Counted from the first letter of the stretch, positions 45,108 through 55,735 are shown. The stretch is 64,000 nt of DNA from Cryobacterium melibiosiphilum (GCF_003602235.1 NZ_QZVS01000080.1:11874-75873), one strand, 5' to 3'. The notes: generated from the letters alone by a model not told the origin. Numbers and translations are program-made.

Positions 45108-46676
45108 ATGAGCCTCGTGACGCCCGAGTTGCCCTCGGCGCCCTCGGCCCTTCGCCCACAGCATCCCGTTTCGCGGGACCTGCAGGGACTGATCGACCAG
45201 TTTGCGCTGAGCCTGCGCACCGGTGGTCCCACCGACCGTCTCACGGTGAGCGGTGTCAGCCTCAGCAGCGGAACCGTGCAACCCGGCGACCTCTACGTGG
45301 GCGTGCCCGGGCGAAACAGTCACGGAGCAGCGTTCGCGGTGAAGGCCCGGGTGGCCGGGGCTGTTGCGATCCTGACCGACGAAGCCGGCGCCCTGATCGC
45401 GGCCGGCAGCGGCCTGCCCGTGCTCGTGACCCCGGATGCCCGCGCTGCCCTGGGCGCTGTCGCCGCGTGGATCTACGGCACCGCCGACAACCCCGCGACC
45501 CTGTTCGCCGTGACCGGCACGAACGGCAAGACCAGCGTCGTCTATCTGCTCTTCGCCGTGCTGAAGCAGCTCGGCATCACGAGCGGCCTGACCTCCACGG
45601 CCGAGCGCCGGATCGGCGACCTCGCCGTCACCAGCTCGCTCACCACCCCGGAGGCGAGCGAACTCCACGCGCTGCTGGCGCGGATGAACGAGGCCGCAGT
45701 CACCGCGGTGGGCATCGAGGTCTCCGCGCAGGCCCTCAGCCGCTACCGGGTCGACGGTCTGATTTTCGACGTTTCCGGTTTCACCAACCTCAGCCACGAT
45801 CACCTTGACGACTACGCCAGCCTCGACGAGTACTTCGGCGCGAAACTGGAACTATTCCAGCCTCACCGGTCCAAGCGCGGTGTCGTCACCGTCGATTCCG
45901 ACTGGGGCCGTCGGATCGTGCTCGAAGCGGGCATCCCGCTGACCACGATCAGCAACCAGGCGGAGATCCCTGCGGACTGGCACATGAGCGTCGTCGGCGC
46001 GAGCGCCGTGCACACCGAGTTCGTGTTGGAGGGCCCGAACGGTGCCCGGCTGCAGACCCGCGTGCCGCTGCTCGGCTGGTTCATGGCCGCCAACGCGGCC
46101 CTCGCCATCGTCATGCTCGTCGACTCCGGCATACCGCTCAGCGACATCGAGACCTGCCTCACCCGCGATGGCGGCATCGACGCCTACATTCCCGGCCGCG
46201 CCGAGCGCATCTCCGGCGATACCGGGCCGCTCGTGATCATCGACTACGGACACAGCCCCGACGCGTTCCTGAACACGCTCGCGGCGTTGCGCCCGTTCAC
46301 CACCGGCCGCCTGATCATGGTCTTCGGCGCCGACGGCGACCGCGACACCACCAAGCGCGACGACATGGGCGCCATCGCCGCCCGCGGCGCCGACGTGGTC
46401 GTCATCACCGACTTTCATCCGCGTTTCGAGGATCCGGCCGCCATTCGGGCGACCCTGCTCGCCGCGGCCCGGGCGGCGAACCCTGCGGGGGAGCTGCACG
46501 AGGTCCCTAACCCCCGGGCGGCATTCCGCACGGCGCTGTCCCTCGCGACCGAGGGCGACACGATCCTGTACGCAGGGCCGGGTCACGAGGAGTATCACGA
46601 GGTTGCCGGAGTCAAAATTCCCTATTCGGCGCGGGACGATTCCCGCGCAGCGCTGCGCGAAGCCGGGTGGTTGTAA
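45108..46676 (+). CDS. murE: UDP-N-acetylmuramyl-tripeptide synthetase MurE
   Basis: Adds the third amino acid to the peptidoglycan stem peptide, using ATP. The 522-aa protein has the P-loop TGTNGKTS near residue 138, and VIIDYGHSPDAFLNTL in the C-terminal part. The substrate motif that reads DNPR in meso-diaminopimelate enzymes is F436-H-P-R439 here. Another diamino acid or homoserine is therefore likely at position 3, in line with the group-B peptidoglycan of Microbacteriaceae. The ATG is preceded by an A-rich spacer with GGTAAG. murF begins right after the stop. Confidence 0.95.
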   Translation: MSLVTPELPSAPSALRPQHPVSRDLQGLIDQFALSLRTGGPTDRLTVSGVSLSSGTVQPGDLYVGVPGRNSHGAAFAVKARVAGAVAILTDEAGALIAAGSGLPVLVTPDARAALGAVAAWIYGTADNPATLFAVTGTNGKTSVVYLLFAVLKQLGITSGLTSTAERRIGDLAVTSSLTTPEASELHALLARMNEAAVTAVGIEVSAQALSRYRVDGLIFDVSGFTNLSHDHLDDYASLDEYFGAKLELFQPHRSKRGVVTVDSDWGRRIVLEAGIPLTTISNQAEIPADWHMSVVGASAVHTEFVLEGPNGARLQTRVPLLGWFMAANAALAIVMLVDSGIPLSDIETCLTRDGGIDAYIPGRAERISGDTGPLVIIDYGHSPDAFLNTLAALRPFTTGRLIMVFGADGDRDTTKRDDMGAIAARGADVVVITDFHPRFEDPAAIRATLLAAARAANPAGELHEVPNPRAAFRTALSLATEGDTILYAGPGHEEYHEVAGVKIPYSARDDSRAALREAGWL

Positions 46677-48092
46677 ATGATCGCGCTGACACTCGACGAG
46701 ATCGTCGTCGCCACCGCCGGTGTCCTCCACAACTCCGCCGGTGACCTGACGGTTTCCGGATCCGTCCAGACCGATTCCCGCATGGTCACGGCCGGCTCCA
46801 TCTTCGTCGCCAAGCCCGGTGCCGAGACCGACGGGCACCTGTTCGCCCCGATCGCGGTCGACCAAGGCGCGGCCCTGCTGATCGTCGAGCGTCTACTCGA
46901 CCTCCCGGTGCCGCAGATCGTCGTCGCCGACGCCGTTCTCGCGCTGGGCGCCCTCGCCTCCCACGTCGTGGCCGAGGTACGTTCTCGCGGACGGTTGAAA
47001 GTTGTCGGTGTGACCGGGTCGAACGGCAAGACGACCACCAAGAACCTGCTGCGCGCGATTTTCGAGGGTGTCGGACCGACCGTCGCCCCACGCGGCTCGT
47101 TCAACAACGAGGTCGGTGCCCCGATGACGATGCTCGAAGTCACCGACGACACCGAGTTTCTCGTCGTCGAGATGGGTGCCAACGGCGTGGGCAAGATCGC
47201 CACTCTCGTGAAACTCGCCCGCCCGGACGTGGGGATCGTGCTCACCGTCGGCCTGGCCCACGCCGGCGAGTTCGGCGGCATCGAGGCCACCGTGACCGCG
47301 AAATCCGAAATGGTCACCGAGCTGTTGCCGACGGATGTCGCCGTCCTGAACATCGACGACCCGCGGGTCGCGGGCATGGCCGGTTCGACTCGGGCCCGCG
47401 TGCAGTGGTTCGGCCTGGGCAGCCCGAACGAGGTCGGTGTCGCATTCGTTCGGGCGAGCGACGTTCGCGCGTCGCGCGCCGGCACGAGCTTCACCCTGCA
47501 CCTGGCCTCGGGTGAACACTTCCCGGTGCACTTCAAGGTGCTCGGTGAACACCATGTCATGAACGCGCTGGCCGCTGCCGCCGCCGCGGAATCGCTCGGC
47601 GTGGCCGGCGCGGCCATCGTCGCCGCCCTCGAATCCGTCGAGCGTGCCGAACGCTGGCGCATGGAGGTTCTCGGCGGCCGTGACGGCGTCACCATCATCA
47701 ACGACGCCTATAACGCGAGTCCTGACTCGATGACCGCCGCCCTCAAGACCCTCGCCCAGATTCGCGAACCCGGCCAGCGCACCATCGCCGTGCTCGGCGA
47801 AATGGCCGAACTGGGTGCCTTGGCCGGTGAAGAGCACGACCGTATCGGACTGCTCACCGTGCGCCTCAACATCTCCCAGCAGGTCGTTGTGGGCCCCGCG
47901 GCCCGCCGCATGCACATCAGCACGATCAACGAAGGATCCTGGGACAGCGAATCGGCCTACGTCGACACGCAGGACGAGGCCTTCACACTGCTCTGCTCCA
48001 TCGTGAAACCGGGGGACACCGTGCTTGTCAAATCATCCAACTCCGCGGGCCTCAGATTCCTCGGCGACCGGTTGGGAGAGTTCTTCTCGTGA
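46677..48092 (+). CDS. murF: UDP-N-acetylmuramoyl-tripeptide:D-Ala-D-Ala ligase MurF
   Basis: Adds D-Ala-D-Ala to the tripeptide. The 471-aa protein has [17 protein letters not shown] near the N-terminus, the P-loop [15 protein letters not shown], and [16 protein letters not shown] in the C-terminal domain. Its ATG directly follows the murE stop and its end overlaps mraY by 4 bp, so translation of murE-murF-mraY is coupled. Confidence 0.97.
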   Translation: MIALTLDEIVVATAGVLHNSAGDLTVSGSVQTDSRMVTAGSIFVAKPGAETDGHLFAPIAVDQGAALLIVERLLDLPVPQIVVADAVLALGALASHVVAEVRSRGRLKVVGVTGSNGKTTTKNLLRAIFEGVGPTVAPRGSFNNEVGAPMTMLEVTDDTEFLVVEMGANGVGKIATLVKLARPDVGIVLTVGLAHAGEFGGIEATVTAKSEMVTELLPTDVAVLNIDDPRVAGMAGSTRARVQWFGLGSPNEVGVAFVRASDVRASRAGTSFTLHLASGEHFPVHFKVLGEHHVMNALAAAAAAESLGVAGAAIVAALESVERAERWRMEVLGGRDGVTIINDAYNASPDSMTAALKTLAQIREPGQRTIAVLGEMAELGALAGEEHDRIGLLTVRLNISQQVVVGPAARRMHISTINEGSWDSESAYVDTQDEAFTLLCSIVKPGDTVLVKSSNSAGLRFLGDRLGEFFS

Positions 48093-49189
48093 GAGCGCTC
48101 CTGATGGCCGGCGCCTTCTCGCTGTGCTTCACGCTCTTCCTGACACCGCTGTTCATCCGGCTGTTCAAGAAGCTGGGCTGGGGGCAGTTCATCCGCGACG
48201 ACGGCCCGAAGAGTCACCACGCCAAGCGCGGAACCGCCACCATGGGTGGCATCATCCTGATTCTGGGCACGGTCTTGAGCTTCTTCGCGGCCAAACTGCT
48301 GGCCGGGGAACCGATCACCGCCACCCCTCTGCTCGTGCTGTTCATGATGGTGGGCCTCGGCCTCGTCGGGTTTCTCGACGATTTCCTGAAGACCCGCAAC
48401 CAGCGCAGCCTGGGACTCGGCGGCTGGCAGAAAATCGCCGGTCAGGTCATCGTCGCGGGGGTGTTCGCCTACCTGTCGCTCCAGTTCCCGAACCAGAACG
48501 GCCTGACACCGGCATCCACTCACATATCCTTCATCCGGGACACCCCGCTCGACTTCATGGTGCTCGGCGGCGTGGTCGGAATCGCCCTGTTCATCCTGTG
48601 GATCTGTCTGATCGTCGCCGCGACCTCGAACAGCGTGAACGTGACCGACGGGCTGGACGGACTCGCGACCGGCTCGTCGATCCTCGCGATCGGGTCGTTC
48701 ATCGTGATCGGTTTCTGGCAGTTCAACCAGTCCTGCTTCGGCGGCACGGACGCCGCGGATGCCTATCGCTGCTATGAAATTCGCGACCCCCTCGACCTCG
48801 CCGTCGTCTCGGCCGCGATCGTCGGCGGGCTGATCGGTTTCCTCTGGTGGAACACCTCCCCGGCGAAGATCTTCCTCGGCGACACCGGCTCGCTGGCCAT
48901 CGGTGGGGCGCTGGCGGCGCTGGCCATCCTCAGCCAGACCCAGCTCCTACTGCTGCTCATCGGCGGGCTCTTCGTCATCGAGGCCGGCTCCGTCATCGTG
49001 CAGCGCGCGTACTTCAAGATCACCAAGGGGCAGCGCATCTTCCTCATGAGTCCGATCCACCACCACTTCGAGCTCAAAGGCTGGGCCGAGGTGACCGTCG
49101 TCGTGCGCTTCTGGATCATCGGGGGGCTCCTCGTCGCCGCCGGCGTCGGCTCGTTCTACCTGGAGTGGCTCTCCGCGGTGCCCAATTGA
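48089..49189 (+). CDS. mraY: phospho-MurNAc-pentapeptide transferase MraY
   Basis: Transfers phospho-MurNAc-pentapeptide to undecaprenyl phosphate, giving lipid I in the membrane. The 366-aa protein has about ten membrane helices, an early [18 protein letters not shown] motif, [12 protein letters not shown] with catalytic Asp residues, [10 protein letters not shown], and the cytoplasmic HHHFELKGW. It starts with GTG, overlapping murF, and its stop overlaps the murD TTG. Confidence 0.98.
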   Translation: MRALLMAGAFSLCFTLFLTPLFIRLFKKLGWGQFIRDDGPKSHHAKRGTATMGGIILILGTVLSFFAAKLLAGEPITATPLLVLFMMVGLGLVGFLDDFLKTRNQRSLGLGGWQKIAGQVIVAGVFAYLSLQFPNQNGLTPASTHISFIRDTPLDFMVLGGVVGIALFILWICLIVAATSNSVNVTDGLDGLATGSSILAIGSFIVIGFWQFNQSCFGGTDAADAYRCYEIRDPLDLAVVSAAIVGGLIGFLWWNTSPAKIFLGDTGSLAIGGALAALAILSQTQLLLLLIGGLFVIEAGSVIVQRAYFKITKGQRIFLMSPIHHHFELKGWAEVTVVVRFWIIGGLLVAAGVGSFYLEWLSAVPN

Positions 49190-50721
49190 GCGGCGCCGGT
49201 GAGAACGGTGCCGATCTCGATGCCCTGACGAGCTGGCGCTCGGACTGGGCCGGCCTGCGCGTGGGGATTCTCGGACTCGGGGTGACCGGCTTCGCCGCCG
49301 CCGACACCCTCGTTGAACTCGGCGCCGAGGTGCTCGTCGTCGCTTCGCCGGTGCCGGCCGAAGGTTCCGACACCGAGCGGGCCCAGCTCCTCGGGGTGAT
49401 CGGGGCCGGCCTCGTGCAGGCCGACCTGAACGCCCTGGAACCGGCCACCGCTCCCGTGGCGCTGGTCGAACACCGACCCGAGCTGCTGATCGTGTCACCG
49501 GGGTTCCACCCCGACCACCCGCTGCTGCTGTGGGCCGCCGCCACCGGCGTGCCGGTCTGGGGAGACATCGAGCTGGCCTGGCGCCTGCGCGACAAGATCC
49601 TGCCGATTGCCGAATGGATGCTCGTCACCGGAACCAACGGCAAGACCACGACCGTGCAGCTCGCGGCGACGATGCTCGCCGAGGCCGGCCATCGCGTCGC
49701 CCCGTGCGGCAACATCGGCGTGCCGGTGCTCGACGCGATCCGCGACCCGCAGGGCTGGGATGTGCTCGTCGTCGAACTGTCGAGTTACCAGCTGCACCAC
49801 CTGCCCCGCACCGGGCCGGGTGCCCTCGTGCCGTGGGCGAGCGTCTGCCTGAACGTTGCCGACGACCACCTCGACTGGCACGGCTCCGCCGAGGCCTACC
49901 GCGCGGCGAAGGCCACCGTCTACGCCAACACCCGGGTGGCCTGCATCTACAACACCGCAGATGCCGCCACCCGGCTGATGGTCGAAGAGGCGGAGGTGTC
50001 CGAGGGGGCTCGCGCCGTCGGCTTCGGCCTCGGGGTGCCGGGCCCGAGCGAATTCGGGGTCGTCGAAGGAATCCTCTGCGACCGTGCGTTTCTCGACGAC
50101 CGTGCGGATCGTGCCCTCGAGCTGACGACCGTGCCCGACCTTGTCGGAGTCGGTCTCGGCGCCCCGCACGTCGTCGCCGACGTGCTGGCCGCGAGCGCCC
50201 TCGCCCGCTCGTTCGACGTACCCCCGGCCCAGGTGCGATCCGCCCTGCAGGGATTCACGCTCGACGCGCACCGCATCGCCGAAGTCGCGGAGCGGGGCGG
50301 AATCCGCTGGATCGACGATTCGAAGGCCACCAACCCGCACGCCGCGAACGCCTCGCTGGCCGCGTGCGAGTCGGTCGTCTGGCTCGTGGGCGGGCTGCTC
50401 AAGGGCGTTGACGTGGAGTCGCTCGTGCAGCGACACGTCGCCCGGCTGCGCGGAGCGATCATCATCGGCGTGGACCGGACCGCACTGCGGGAGGCATTCC
50501 GACGACACGCCCCCGACCTCACCGTGATCGAGATCGATTCCGACGACACTGAACAGGTCATGCCGCTGGCGGTGCAGCGGGCGGCCGAGTTGGCCCAGCC
50601 CGGTGATGTCGTGCTTCTGGCTCCGGCCGCGGCCTCGATGGACCAGTTCGACAGCTATTCGCACCGCGGCACCGCGTTCGCGCAGGCCGTGGCCGCATAT
50701 TTGAATGACAAATTTGAATGA
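49186..50721 (+). CDS. murD: UDP-N-acetylmuramoyl-L-alanine--D-glutamate ligase MurD
   Basis: Adds D-Glu to UDP-MurNAc-L-Ala. The protein has the N-terminal UDP-binding [17 protein letters not shown], the P-loop [15 protein letters not shown], and C-terminal [17 protein letters not shown] chose TTG at 49186, which overlaps the mraY stop as TTGA and gives 511 aa; no better codon exists before the fold begins. The last residues (LNDKFE) come from a 13-bp tandem repeat that also supplies the stop. Confidence 0.95.
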   Translation: MSGAGENGADLDALTSWRSDWAGLRVGILGLGVTGFAAADTLVELGAEVLVVASPVPAEGSDTERAQLLGVIGAGLVQADLNALEPATAPVALVEHRPELLIVSPGFHPDHPLLLWAAATGVPVWGDIELAWRLRDKILPIAEWMLVTGTNGKTTTVQLAATMLAEAGHRVAPCGNIGVPVLDAIRDPQGWDVLVVELSSYQLHHLPRTGPGALVPWASVCLNVADDHLDWHGSAEAYRAAKATVYANTRVACIYNTADAATRLMVEEAEVSEGARAVGFGLGVPGPSEFGVVEGILCDRAFLDDRADRALELTTVPDLVGVGLGAPHVVADVLAASALARSFDVPPAQVRSALQGFTLDAHRIAEVAERGGIRWIDDSKATNPHAANASLAACESVVWLVGGLLKGVDVESLVQRHVARLRGAIIIGVDRTALREAFRRHAPDLTVIEIDSDDTEQVMPLAVQRAAELAQPGDVVLLAPAAASMDQFDSYSHRGTAFAQAVAAYLNDKFE

Positions 50722-50753
50722 CAAATTTGAATGACAACTGTGAATGACAACTA
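50702..50753 (+). repeat. 13-bp tandem repeat across the murD-ftsW junction
   Basis: Four units: TGAATGACAAATT at 50702-50714 and 50715-50727, TGAATGACAACTG at 50728-50740, TGAATGACAACTA at 50741-50753. Each unit contains TGAATG, a stop/start overlap. MurD always ends in the second unit; the ATG of the last unit (50744) is in frame with ftsW. AT content is much above its surroundings. Confidence 0.95.
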
Positions 50754-50767
50754 GGGAGGTGAGGCGG

Positions 50768-52084
50768 ATGACCCGGCCGCCTCATTCGAACGCAGACCCA
50801 TCGCGGGGGGACCCGGCCGAACACGCAGGCCACACCGCCCGCATCAACCTGGGTCGGGTGTTCCGGGCCGAGTCGGCGAATTACTTCCTGCTGCTCGGCA
50901 CGACGCTGTTCCTCGTAGCCTTCGGCCTCGTCATGGTGCTGTCCTCCTCGAGCGTGGACTCCTACCTCGCCGACATGGGCTTCTTCGGCGGCATCCTGCG
51001 CCAGGGCATGTTTGCCCTCATCGGAGTGCCGCTGATGCTCCTGGTCAGCCGGATGCCGCTGAAATTCTGGGAGCTCGTCAGCTGGTGGGCGCTTCTTTTC
51101 TCCTGCTTCCTGCAAGGCCTGGTGGTCTTCACGCCGCTCGGCTACGAGATCGCAGGCAATACCAACTGGCTCACCCTTCCCGGTGGAATCCAATTCCAGC
51201 CGTCGGAAGCCATCAAACTCGCCCTCGTCGTCTGGCTTGGTGTGATCCTGGCCAAGAAGCAGAACCACCTCGACGACTGGCGCCACATCTTCATTCCTGT
51301 CTTCGGCGTCGGAGGCGGTGCCGTGGGACTCGTGATGATCGGCGGTGACCTCGGAACCGTGATCATCATGGCCGGCATCCTGTTCGGGGCACTGTTCTAT
51401 GCGGGAGTGAAGCTGCGGCTGCTGGTCATTCCCCTGCTGATCGGTGCGGCAGGTGCGGTCGTGCTGGCCTTGTCCAGCGAGAATCGACTCACCCGCATCA
51501 TGAGTTTCGCCGAGGACGACTGCGCGGTCACCGACGGGTCCATCTCCGCGGAATGCTGGCAGCCGCTGCACGGCACCTGGGCACTCGCCAACGGCGGAAT
51601 CTTCGGGGTCGGCCTCGGAAACTCCCGGGCCAAATGGTCGTGGCTTCCGGCGGCCGACAACGACTACATCTTCGCGATCGTCGGCGAGGAACTCGGCCTG
51701 ATCGGCGCCATCGTCGTGCTCCTGATGTTCATCCTGCTGGCCTTCGCCTTTCTGCGGGTGATGCGCTCGAGCCGCAGCGTGCAGGCTCGCATCACGACGG
51801 CATCCGTCATGGTCTGGATCATCGGGCAGGCCTTCGTCAACATCGGCGTCGTGCTGGGAGTTCTCCCCGTGCTCGGGGTGCCGTTGCCGTTGATCTCGGC
51901 CGGTGGTACGGCCCTGCTCACGACCCTCGTTGCCATCGGCGTGGTGCTGTCCTTTGCCCGCGGCGACCGCTCCGGCGACACTCCGGCCGAACGCGCAGAA
52001 CAACGTGCGGCCCAGCGCTCCAGCCAGGAGCAGCGCTCCAACCAGGAGCAGCGCACCAACCAGGAAAAGACGGCTCGATCATGA
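50768..52084 (+). CDS. ftsW: septal peptidoglycan polymerase FtsW (SEDS family)
   Basis: Polymerises lipid II at the septum together with the class B PBP. The 438-aa protein has about ten membrane helices, NTNWLTLPGGIQFQPSEAIK (SEDS signature) and the C-terminal PLPLISAGGTALL. ATG 50768 is chosen because AGGGAGG lies 8 nt upstream; an ATG at 50744 inside the 13-bp repeat is also in frame and would add 8 residues. The C-terminus has a Gln/Glu/Asn/Arg-rich tail from an 18-bp repeat. Its stop overlaps the murG start. Confidence 0.96.
   Translation: MTRPPHSNADPSRGDPAEHAGHTARINLGRVFRAESANYFLLLGTTLFLVAFGLVMVLSSSSVDSYLADMGFFGGILRQGMFALIGVPLMLLVSRMPLKFWELVSWWALLFSCFLQGLVVFTPLGYEIAGNTNWLTLPGGIQFQPSEAIKLALVVWLGVILAKKQNHLDDWRHIFIPVFGVGGGAVGLVMIGGDLGTVIIMAGILFGALFYAGVKLRLLVIPLLIGAAGAVVLALSSENRLTRIMSFAEDDCAVTDGSISAECWQPLHGTWALANGGIFGVGLGNSRAKWSWLPAADNDYIFAIVGEELGLIGAIVVLLMFILLAFAFLRVMRSSRSVQARITTASVMVWIIGQAFVNIGVVLGVLPVLGVPLPLISAGGTALLTTLVAIGVVLSFARGDRSGDTPAERAEQRAAQRSSQEQRSNQEQRTNQEKTARS
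52013..52066 (+). repeat. 18-bp in-frame tandem repeat in the ftsW 3' end
   Basis: Three units at 52013-52030, 52031-52048 and 52049-52066 differ by one to three bases; each encodes Q-R-S/T-S/N-Q-E. They form a hydrophilic cytoplasmic tail. Confidence 0.9.
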
Positions 52085-53166
52085 CGACCTACCTGCTCGC
52101 CGGCGGCGGCACTGCCGGCCACGTGAACCCCCTGCTGGCCCTGGCCGACACGATTCGCGCCCGCGAATCGGATGCTACGGTGCTCGTTCTCGGAACCAGT
52201 TCCGGCCTCGAGGCGCGCCTTGTGCCCGCCCGCGGCTACGAACTGGTGACGGTTCCCCGGGTGCCCTTTCCGCGTCGTCCGAACCGCCAGGCGCTGAGCT
52301 TCCTGCCGCGCTTTGCGGGGGCGGTCGCCGGGGTGCGGGAGGTCATCCGCTCCCGCGGGGTTGACGTCGTGGTCGGTTTTGGCGGCTACGTCTCCACCCC
52401 GGCCTACCTCGCGGCCCGCCGGGCCGGCATTCCCATCATCATCCACGAAGCCAACGCCAAGCCGGGCCTGGCCAACAAGCTCGGCGCCCGGTTCACGCCG
52501 TGGGTCGGTGTCGCCTTCGCGGGCACGCCGATTCGGCACGCGCACCTCGTCGGGATGCCGTTGCGGCCCGAAATCGAGCACCTCGATCGGGCCGCGTCCC
52601 GGGCCGCCGCGCTCACGTTCTTCGACCTTGATCCCGAGCGGCCAACGCTGCTCGTGACCGGCGGGTCGCTCGGTGCCCGCCGCCTCAATTCGACGATCCT
52701 CGAGTCCGCCCCTGCCCTCGTCGCGGCCAACTGGCAGGTGCTGCACATCGTGGGCGAGCGTGCCGAGGTGACCGATCCGAACCTGCCCCACTACCGTCAG
52801 ATCGCCTATTGCGACCGGATGGACCTTGCCCTCGCTGCGGCCGACTTCGCGGTCTCCCGGGCCGGCGCGGCGACGGTGAGCGAACTCTGTGCCCTCGGCC
52901 TGCCCGCCGTATACGTGCCCTATCCGGTCGGCAACGGTGAACAGCGTTTCAACGCCGCCGACGTGGTGCGGGCACAGGGTGGGCTGCTCGTCGACGACGC
53001 CGACTTCCTGCCCGACTGGGTGAGCCATACCCTGCTGCCGCTGCTGCGCGATCGGGAGCGGGTCGGCCTCATGGGCTCGGCCGCGGCATCCGTCGGAATG
53101 CTCGATGGCGCTGCCCGGCTCTACGACCTCACGCAGCACGCAGTGCGTGTCAGTCGTGGCGCGTAA
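52081..53166 (+). CDS. murG: lipid II synthase MurG (GlcNAc transferase)
   Basis: Adds GlcNAc to lipid I on the inner face of the membrane. The 361-aa GT28 protein shows LLAGGGTAGHVNPLLALAD (residues 5-23), GFGGYVSTPAYLAA, HEANAKPGLANK, and the donor-binding VSRAGAATVSELCALGLPAVYVPYP (given here in part: AGAATVSEL). ATG 52081 overlaps the ftsW stop (ATGA). A typical length for the family. Confidence 0.97.
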   Translation: MTTYLLAGGGTAGHVNPLLALADTIRARESDATVLVLGTSSGLEARLVPARGYELVTVPRVPFPRRPNRQALSFLPRFAGAVAGVREVIRSRGVDVVVGFGGYVSTPAYLAARRAGIPIIIHEANAKPGLANKLGARFTPWVGVAFAGTPIRHAHLVGMPLRPEIEHLDRAASRAAALTFFDLDPERPTLLVTGGSLGARRLNSTILESAPALVAANWQVLHIVGERAEVTDPNLPHYRQIAYCDRMDLALAAADFAVSRAGAATVSELCALGLPAVYVPYPVGNGEQRFNAADVVRAQGGLLVDDADFLPDWVSHTLLPLLRDRERVGLMGSAAASVGMLDGAARLYDLTQHAVRVSRGA

Positions 53167-53220
53167 CCTAGACTTTCGACCCCTTCAGCCTGCACGTCCG
53201 ATTGAAATGAGCGCACCTTC

Positions 53221-54636
53221 GTGATCAAGCCCGATCTCACCCTCACCGTCGCCGAAGACCTCGGAAAGGTGCACTTCGTCGGCATCGGGGGCTCGGGCAT
53301 GAGCGGGATCGCCCGCCTCTTCATCAACAAGGGCTACACGGTCACCGGCTCCGATGTGCGCGAGTCCGACAACGTGCTCGCCCTGCGCGCCCTTGGCGCC
53401 CGCGTCGACATCGGCCACGACGCGGCCAACGTCGGCGATGCCGACACCCTCGTCGTGACCGGAGCGCTCTGGCAGGATAATCCGGAATACGTACTCGCGG
53501 GCGAACGTGGCCTGCCGGTGCTGCACCGCTCCCAGGCCCTCGCCTGGCTCATCCAGAAGCACCGCCTCGTCTCGGTTGCGGGCGCCCACGGCAAGACGAC
53601 GTCGACGGGCATGATCGTCACCGGCCTGCTCGGCCTGCACCAGGACCCGAGCTTCGTGAACGGGGGAGTGATCGAGTCACTCGGGGTGAGTTCGGCCGCA
53701 GGCGCCGATGACCTCTTCGTCGTCGAAGCGGATGAATCCGACGGCTCGTTCCTGCTCTACAACACCACTGTCGCGCTCATCACTAACGTCGACCCCGATC
53801 ACCTCGACCACTACGGGTCGCTCGAAGCCTTCGAGGCGGCATTCGTCGAATTCGCCGGCAATGCGTCCGAACTTGTTGTCGTGTCCTCCGACGACGTGGG
53901 CGCCGTGCGCGTCACCGCTCACCTTCGGGCCCATGCCCAGGCCGCCAGCCCGAGCATTGTGACCTTCGGCGAGCACGCCGACGCGAACGTGCGCGTGCAC
54001 TCGATCGTGACCGACGGCCCGGTGCGTTTCACCGTCGCCTGGAACGGCGCTGACTACTCGGCCGCCCTGCGCATCCCCGGCAAACACAATGCCATCAACG
54101 CCGCCGGCGCTTTCGCGGTTCTCGTCGGCCTGGGATTCGAACCCCAGGCCGCCCTCGACGCGATCGCCGCGTTCGGCGGCACCGAGCGTCGTTTCGAGCT
54201 GCACGGCACCGTCGGCGGAGTCAGCGTCTACGACGACTACGCCCACCACCCGACCGAGGTCGCGGCGGCTCTGTCCGCGGCCCGCACGGTGGTCGGCTCC
54301 GGGCGCATCATCGCCGTGCACCAGCCGCACCTCTACAGCCGTACCAAGCTGTTCGCGCAGGAATTCGCCGACGCCCTCGAGACCTACGCCGACCAGACGA
54401 TCGTGCTCGACGTCTACGGCGCCCGCGAAGACCCCGAACCCGGCGTGACCGGCGCCCTCGTCTCCGAGCGGTTCCAGGACTCCGACAAGGTCGCCTTCGT
54501 GCCGGACTGGCAGGATGCCGCCGATTACCTCGCCGGCATCGCCCGTGACGGCGACTTCGTCGTGACCCTCGGCTGCGGTGACGTCTACCGCATCGTGCCG
54601 CAGCTGCTCGCGTCGCTCACCCGGGTGCGCGGATGA
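53221..54636 (+). CDS. murC: UDP-N-acetylmuramate--L-alanine ligase MurC
   Basis: Adds L-Ala to UDP-MurNAc, starting the stem peptide. The 471-aa protein has [16 protein letters not shown] at the N-terminus, the P-loop [13 protein letters not shown], and [14 protein letters not shown] in the C-terminal domain. It starts with GTG at 53221. The 54 nt after murG include TAGACT (53168-53173), so an internal promoter is possible. Confidence 0.97.
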   Translation: MIKPDLTLTVAEDLGKVHFVGIGGSGMSGIARLFINKGYTVTGSDVRESDNVLALRALGARVDIGHDAANVGDADTLVVTGALWQDNPEYVLAGERGLPVLHRSQALAWLIQKHRLVSVAGAHGKTTSTGMIVTGLLGLHQDPSFVNGGVIESLGVSSAAGADDLFVVEADESDGSFLLYNTTVALITNVDPDHLDHYGSLEAFEAAFVEFAGNASELVVVSSDDVGAVRVTAHLRAHAQAASPSIVTFGEHADANVRVHSIVTDGPVRFTVAWNGADYSAALRIPGKHNAINAAGAFAVLVGLGFEPQAALDAIAAFGGTERRFELHGTVGGVSVYDDYAHHPTEVAAALSAARTVVGSGRIIAVHQPHLYSRTKLFAQEFADALETYADQTIVLDVYGAREDPEPGVTGALVSERFQDSDKVAFVPDWQDAADYLAGIARDGDFVVTLGCGDVYRIVPQLLASLTRVRG

Positions 54637-54649
54637 CCCGCGCACCGCG

Positions 54650-55735
54650 ATGAGGAGACCGCAGGGGTTCACCGGCCCGCCCTCGGCCCGAAAGCCGCCG
54701 GCCCAGACGACCTCGGGCAAGACGACCTCGGGCAAGACGCCCGCCGAGTCCACCGGTCGCGGAGCGACCCGGTCCGAATCACCGTCAACCGGGCCGGTCA
54801 CCCTGCCATCAACGGATGCCGCTGGGCCGACGAACGCCCGGATCACCCGCCTGCCGTTCGGGTTGTCAGCGGGCCGCGTCTCCGGGGGCGGAACGAAGTC
54901 AGCCTCTGACGGTGCGCGGGACGCGGCGCAGGGCGCCCGCGCCACGCTGACGGCCGGTGCCAAACTCACCGGCGGGGCGGCCCGCGCCGGGCTGCGGGCC
55001 GCCAAACGTGCGCGGAAGCGTTACGAGCGTCAGGAGGTGCGCCGCTTCACCTGGCGTTCCCGCCGCAGACGCACGAACTGGGTGGTGTCGCTCGCGGCCG
55101 TCGTGGTGATGACGCTCGTGGTGGTCGGTGCGGGATACTCCCCGCTCATGGCACTCCGCACCATCGAGGTCGTCGGCGCAAGCCGAGTGTCGGCCGACGC
55201 GCTCGTGGCCGCCCTCGAAGAGCAGGTGGGGACCCCGTTGCCGCTCCTCGACTTCGGACAGGTCAAAGAGGAGCTCTCACAGTTCATGTTGATCCAGAGC
55301 TACGTGACCGAGAGTCGCCCGCCTGGCACCCTCGTGGTGCGCATCGTGGAGCGCGAGCCGGTGGGTGCCCTGGCCTCGGCTGCGGGTTTCGATCTGGTTG
55401 ACGCGGCCGGCATCGTGATCGAGTCCAGCCCCGACCGACCGGCAGGTTACCCCCTGATCGATGCCGATAACGGGGTGGAGAGCGCGGGATTTCGCGCAGC
55501 GACGGCCGTGGTCAGCGTGCTGCCCGACAGCATCCGCTCGCAGCTCGACACCGTCAGTGCGGAAACGAAGGACGACGTCACCCTCAACCTCGTCGGGGGA
55601 GCGCGCGTCGTCTGGGGCAGCCCGGAGGAATCCGAATACAAGGCGGTTGTTTTGGGGGCTCTGATGGTCGGGCACCCCGTCGGCACCGTAAATGAATATG
55701 ACGTCACCTCGCCCGACAGTGCCGTGCTGCGTTGA
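54650..55735 (+). CDS. ftsQ: division protein FtsQ
   Basis: A bitopic membrane protein that links early and late division proteins. Of 361 aa, the first ~140 are a long basic, Pro/Ser/Thr-rich cytoplasmic region. One membrane helix follows (about 141-165, VVSLAAVVVMTLVVVGAGY), then the POTRA domain (LRTIEVVGASRVSADALVAAL) and the FtsQ beta domain. The only in-frame ATG after murC is at 54650. A 15-bp direct repeat (54706-54735) encodes TTSGK twice in the cytoplasmic region. murC and ftsQ are 13 nt apart; no ddl or murB is between them. Confidence 0.92.
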   Translation: MRRPQGFTGPPSARKPPAQTTSGKTTSGKTPAESTGRGATRSESPSTGPVTLPSTDAAGPTNARITRLPFGLSAGRVSGGGTKSASDGARDAAQGARATLTAGAKLTGGAARAGLRAAKRARKRYERQEVRRFTWRSRRRRTNWVVSLAAVVVMTLVVVGAGYSPLMALRTIEVVGASRVSADALVAALEEQVGTPLPLLDFGQVKEELSQFMLIQSYVTESRPPGTLVVRIVEREPVGALASAAGFDLVDAAGIVIESSPDRPAGYPLIDADNGVESAGFRAATAVVSVLPDSIRSQLDTVSAETKDDVTLNLVGGARVVWGSPEESEYKAVVLGALMVGHPVGTVNEYDVTSPDSAVLR

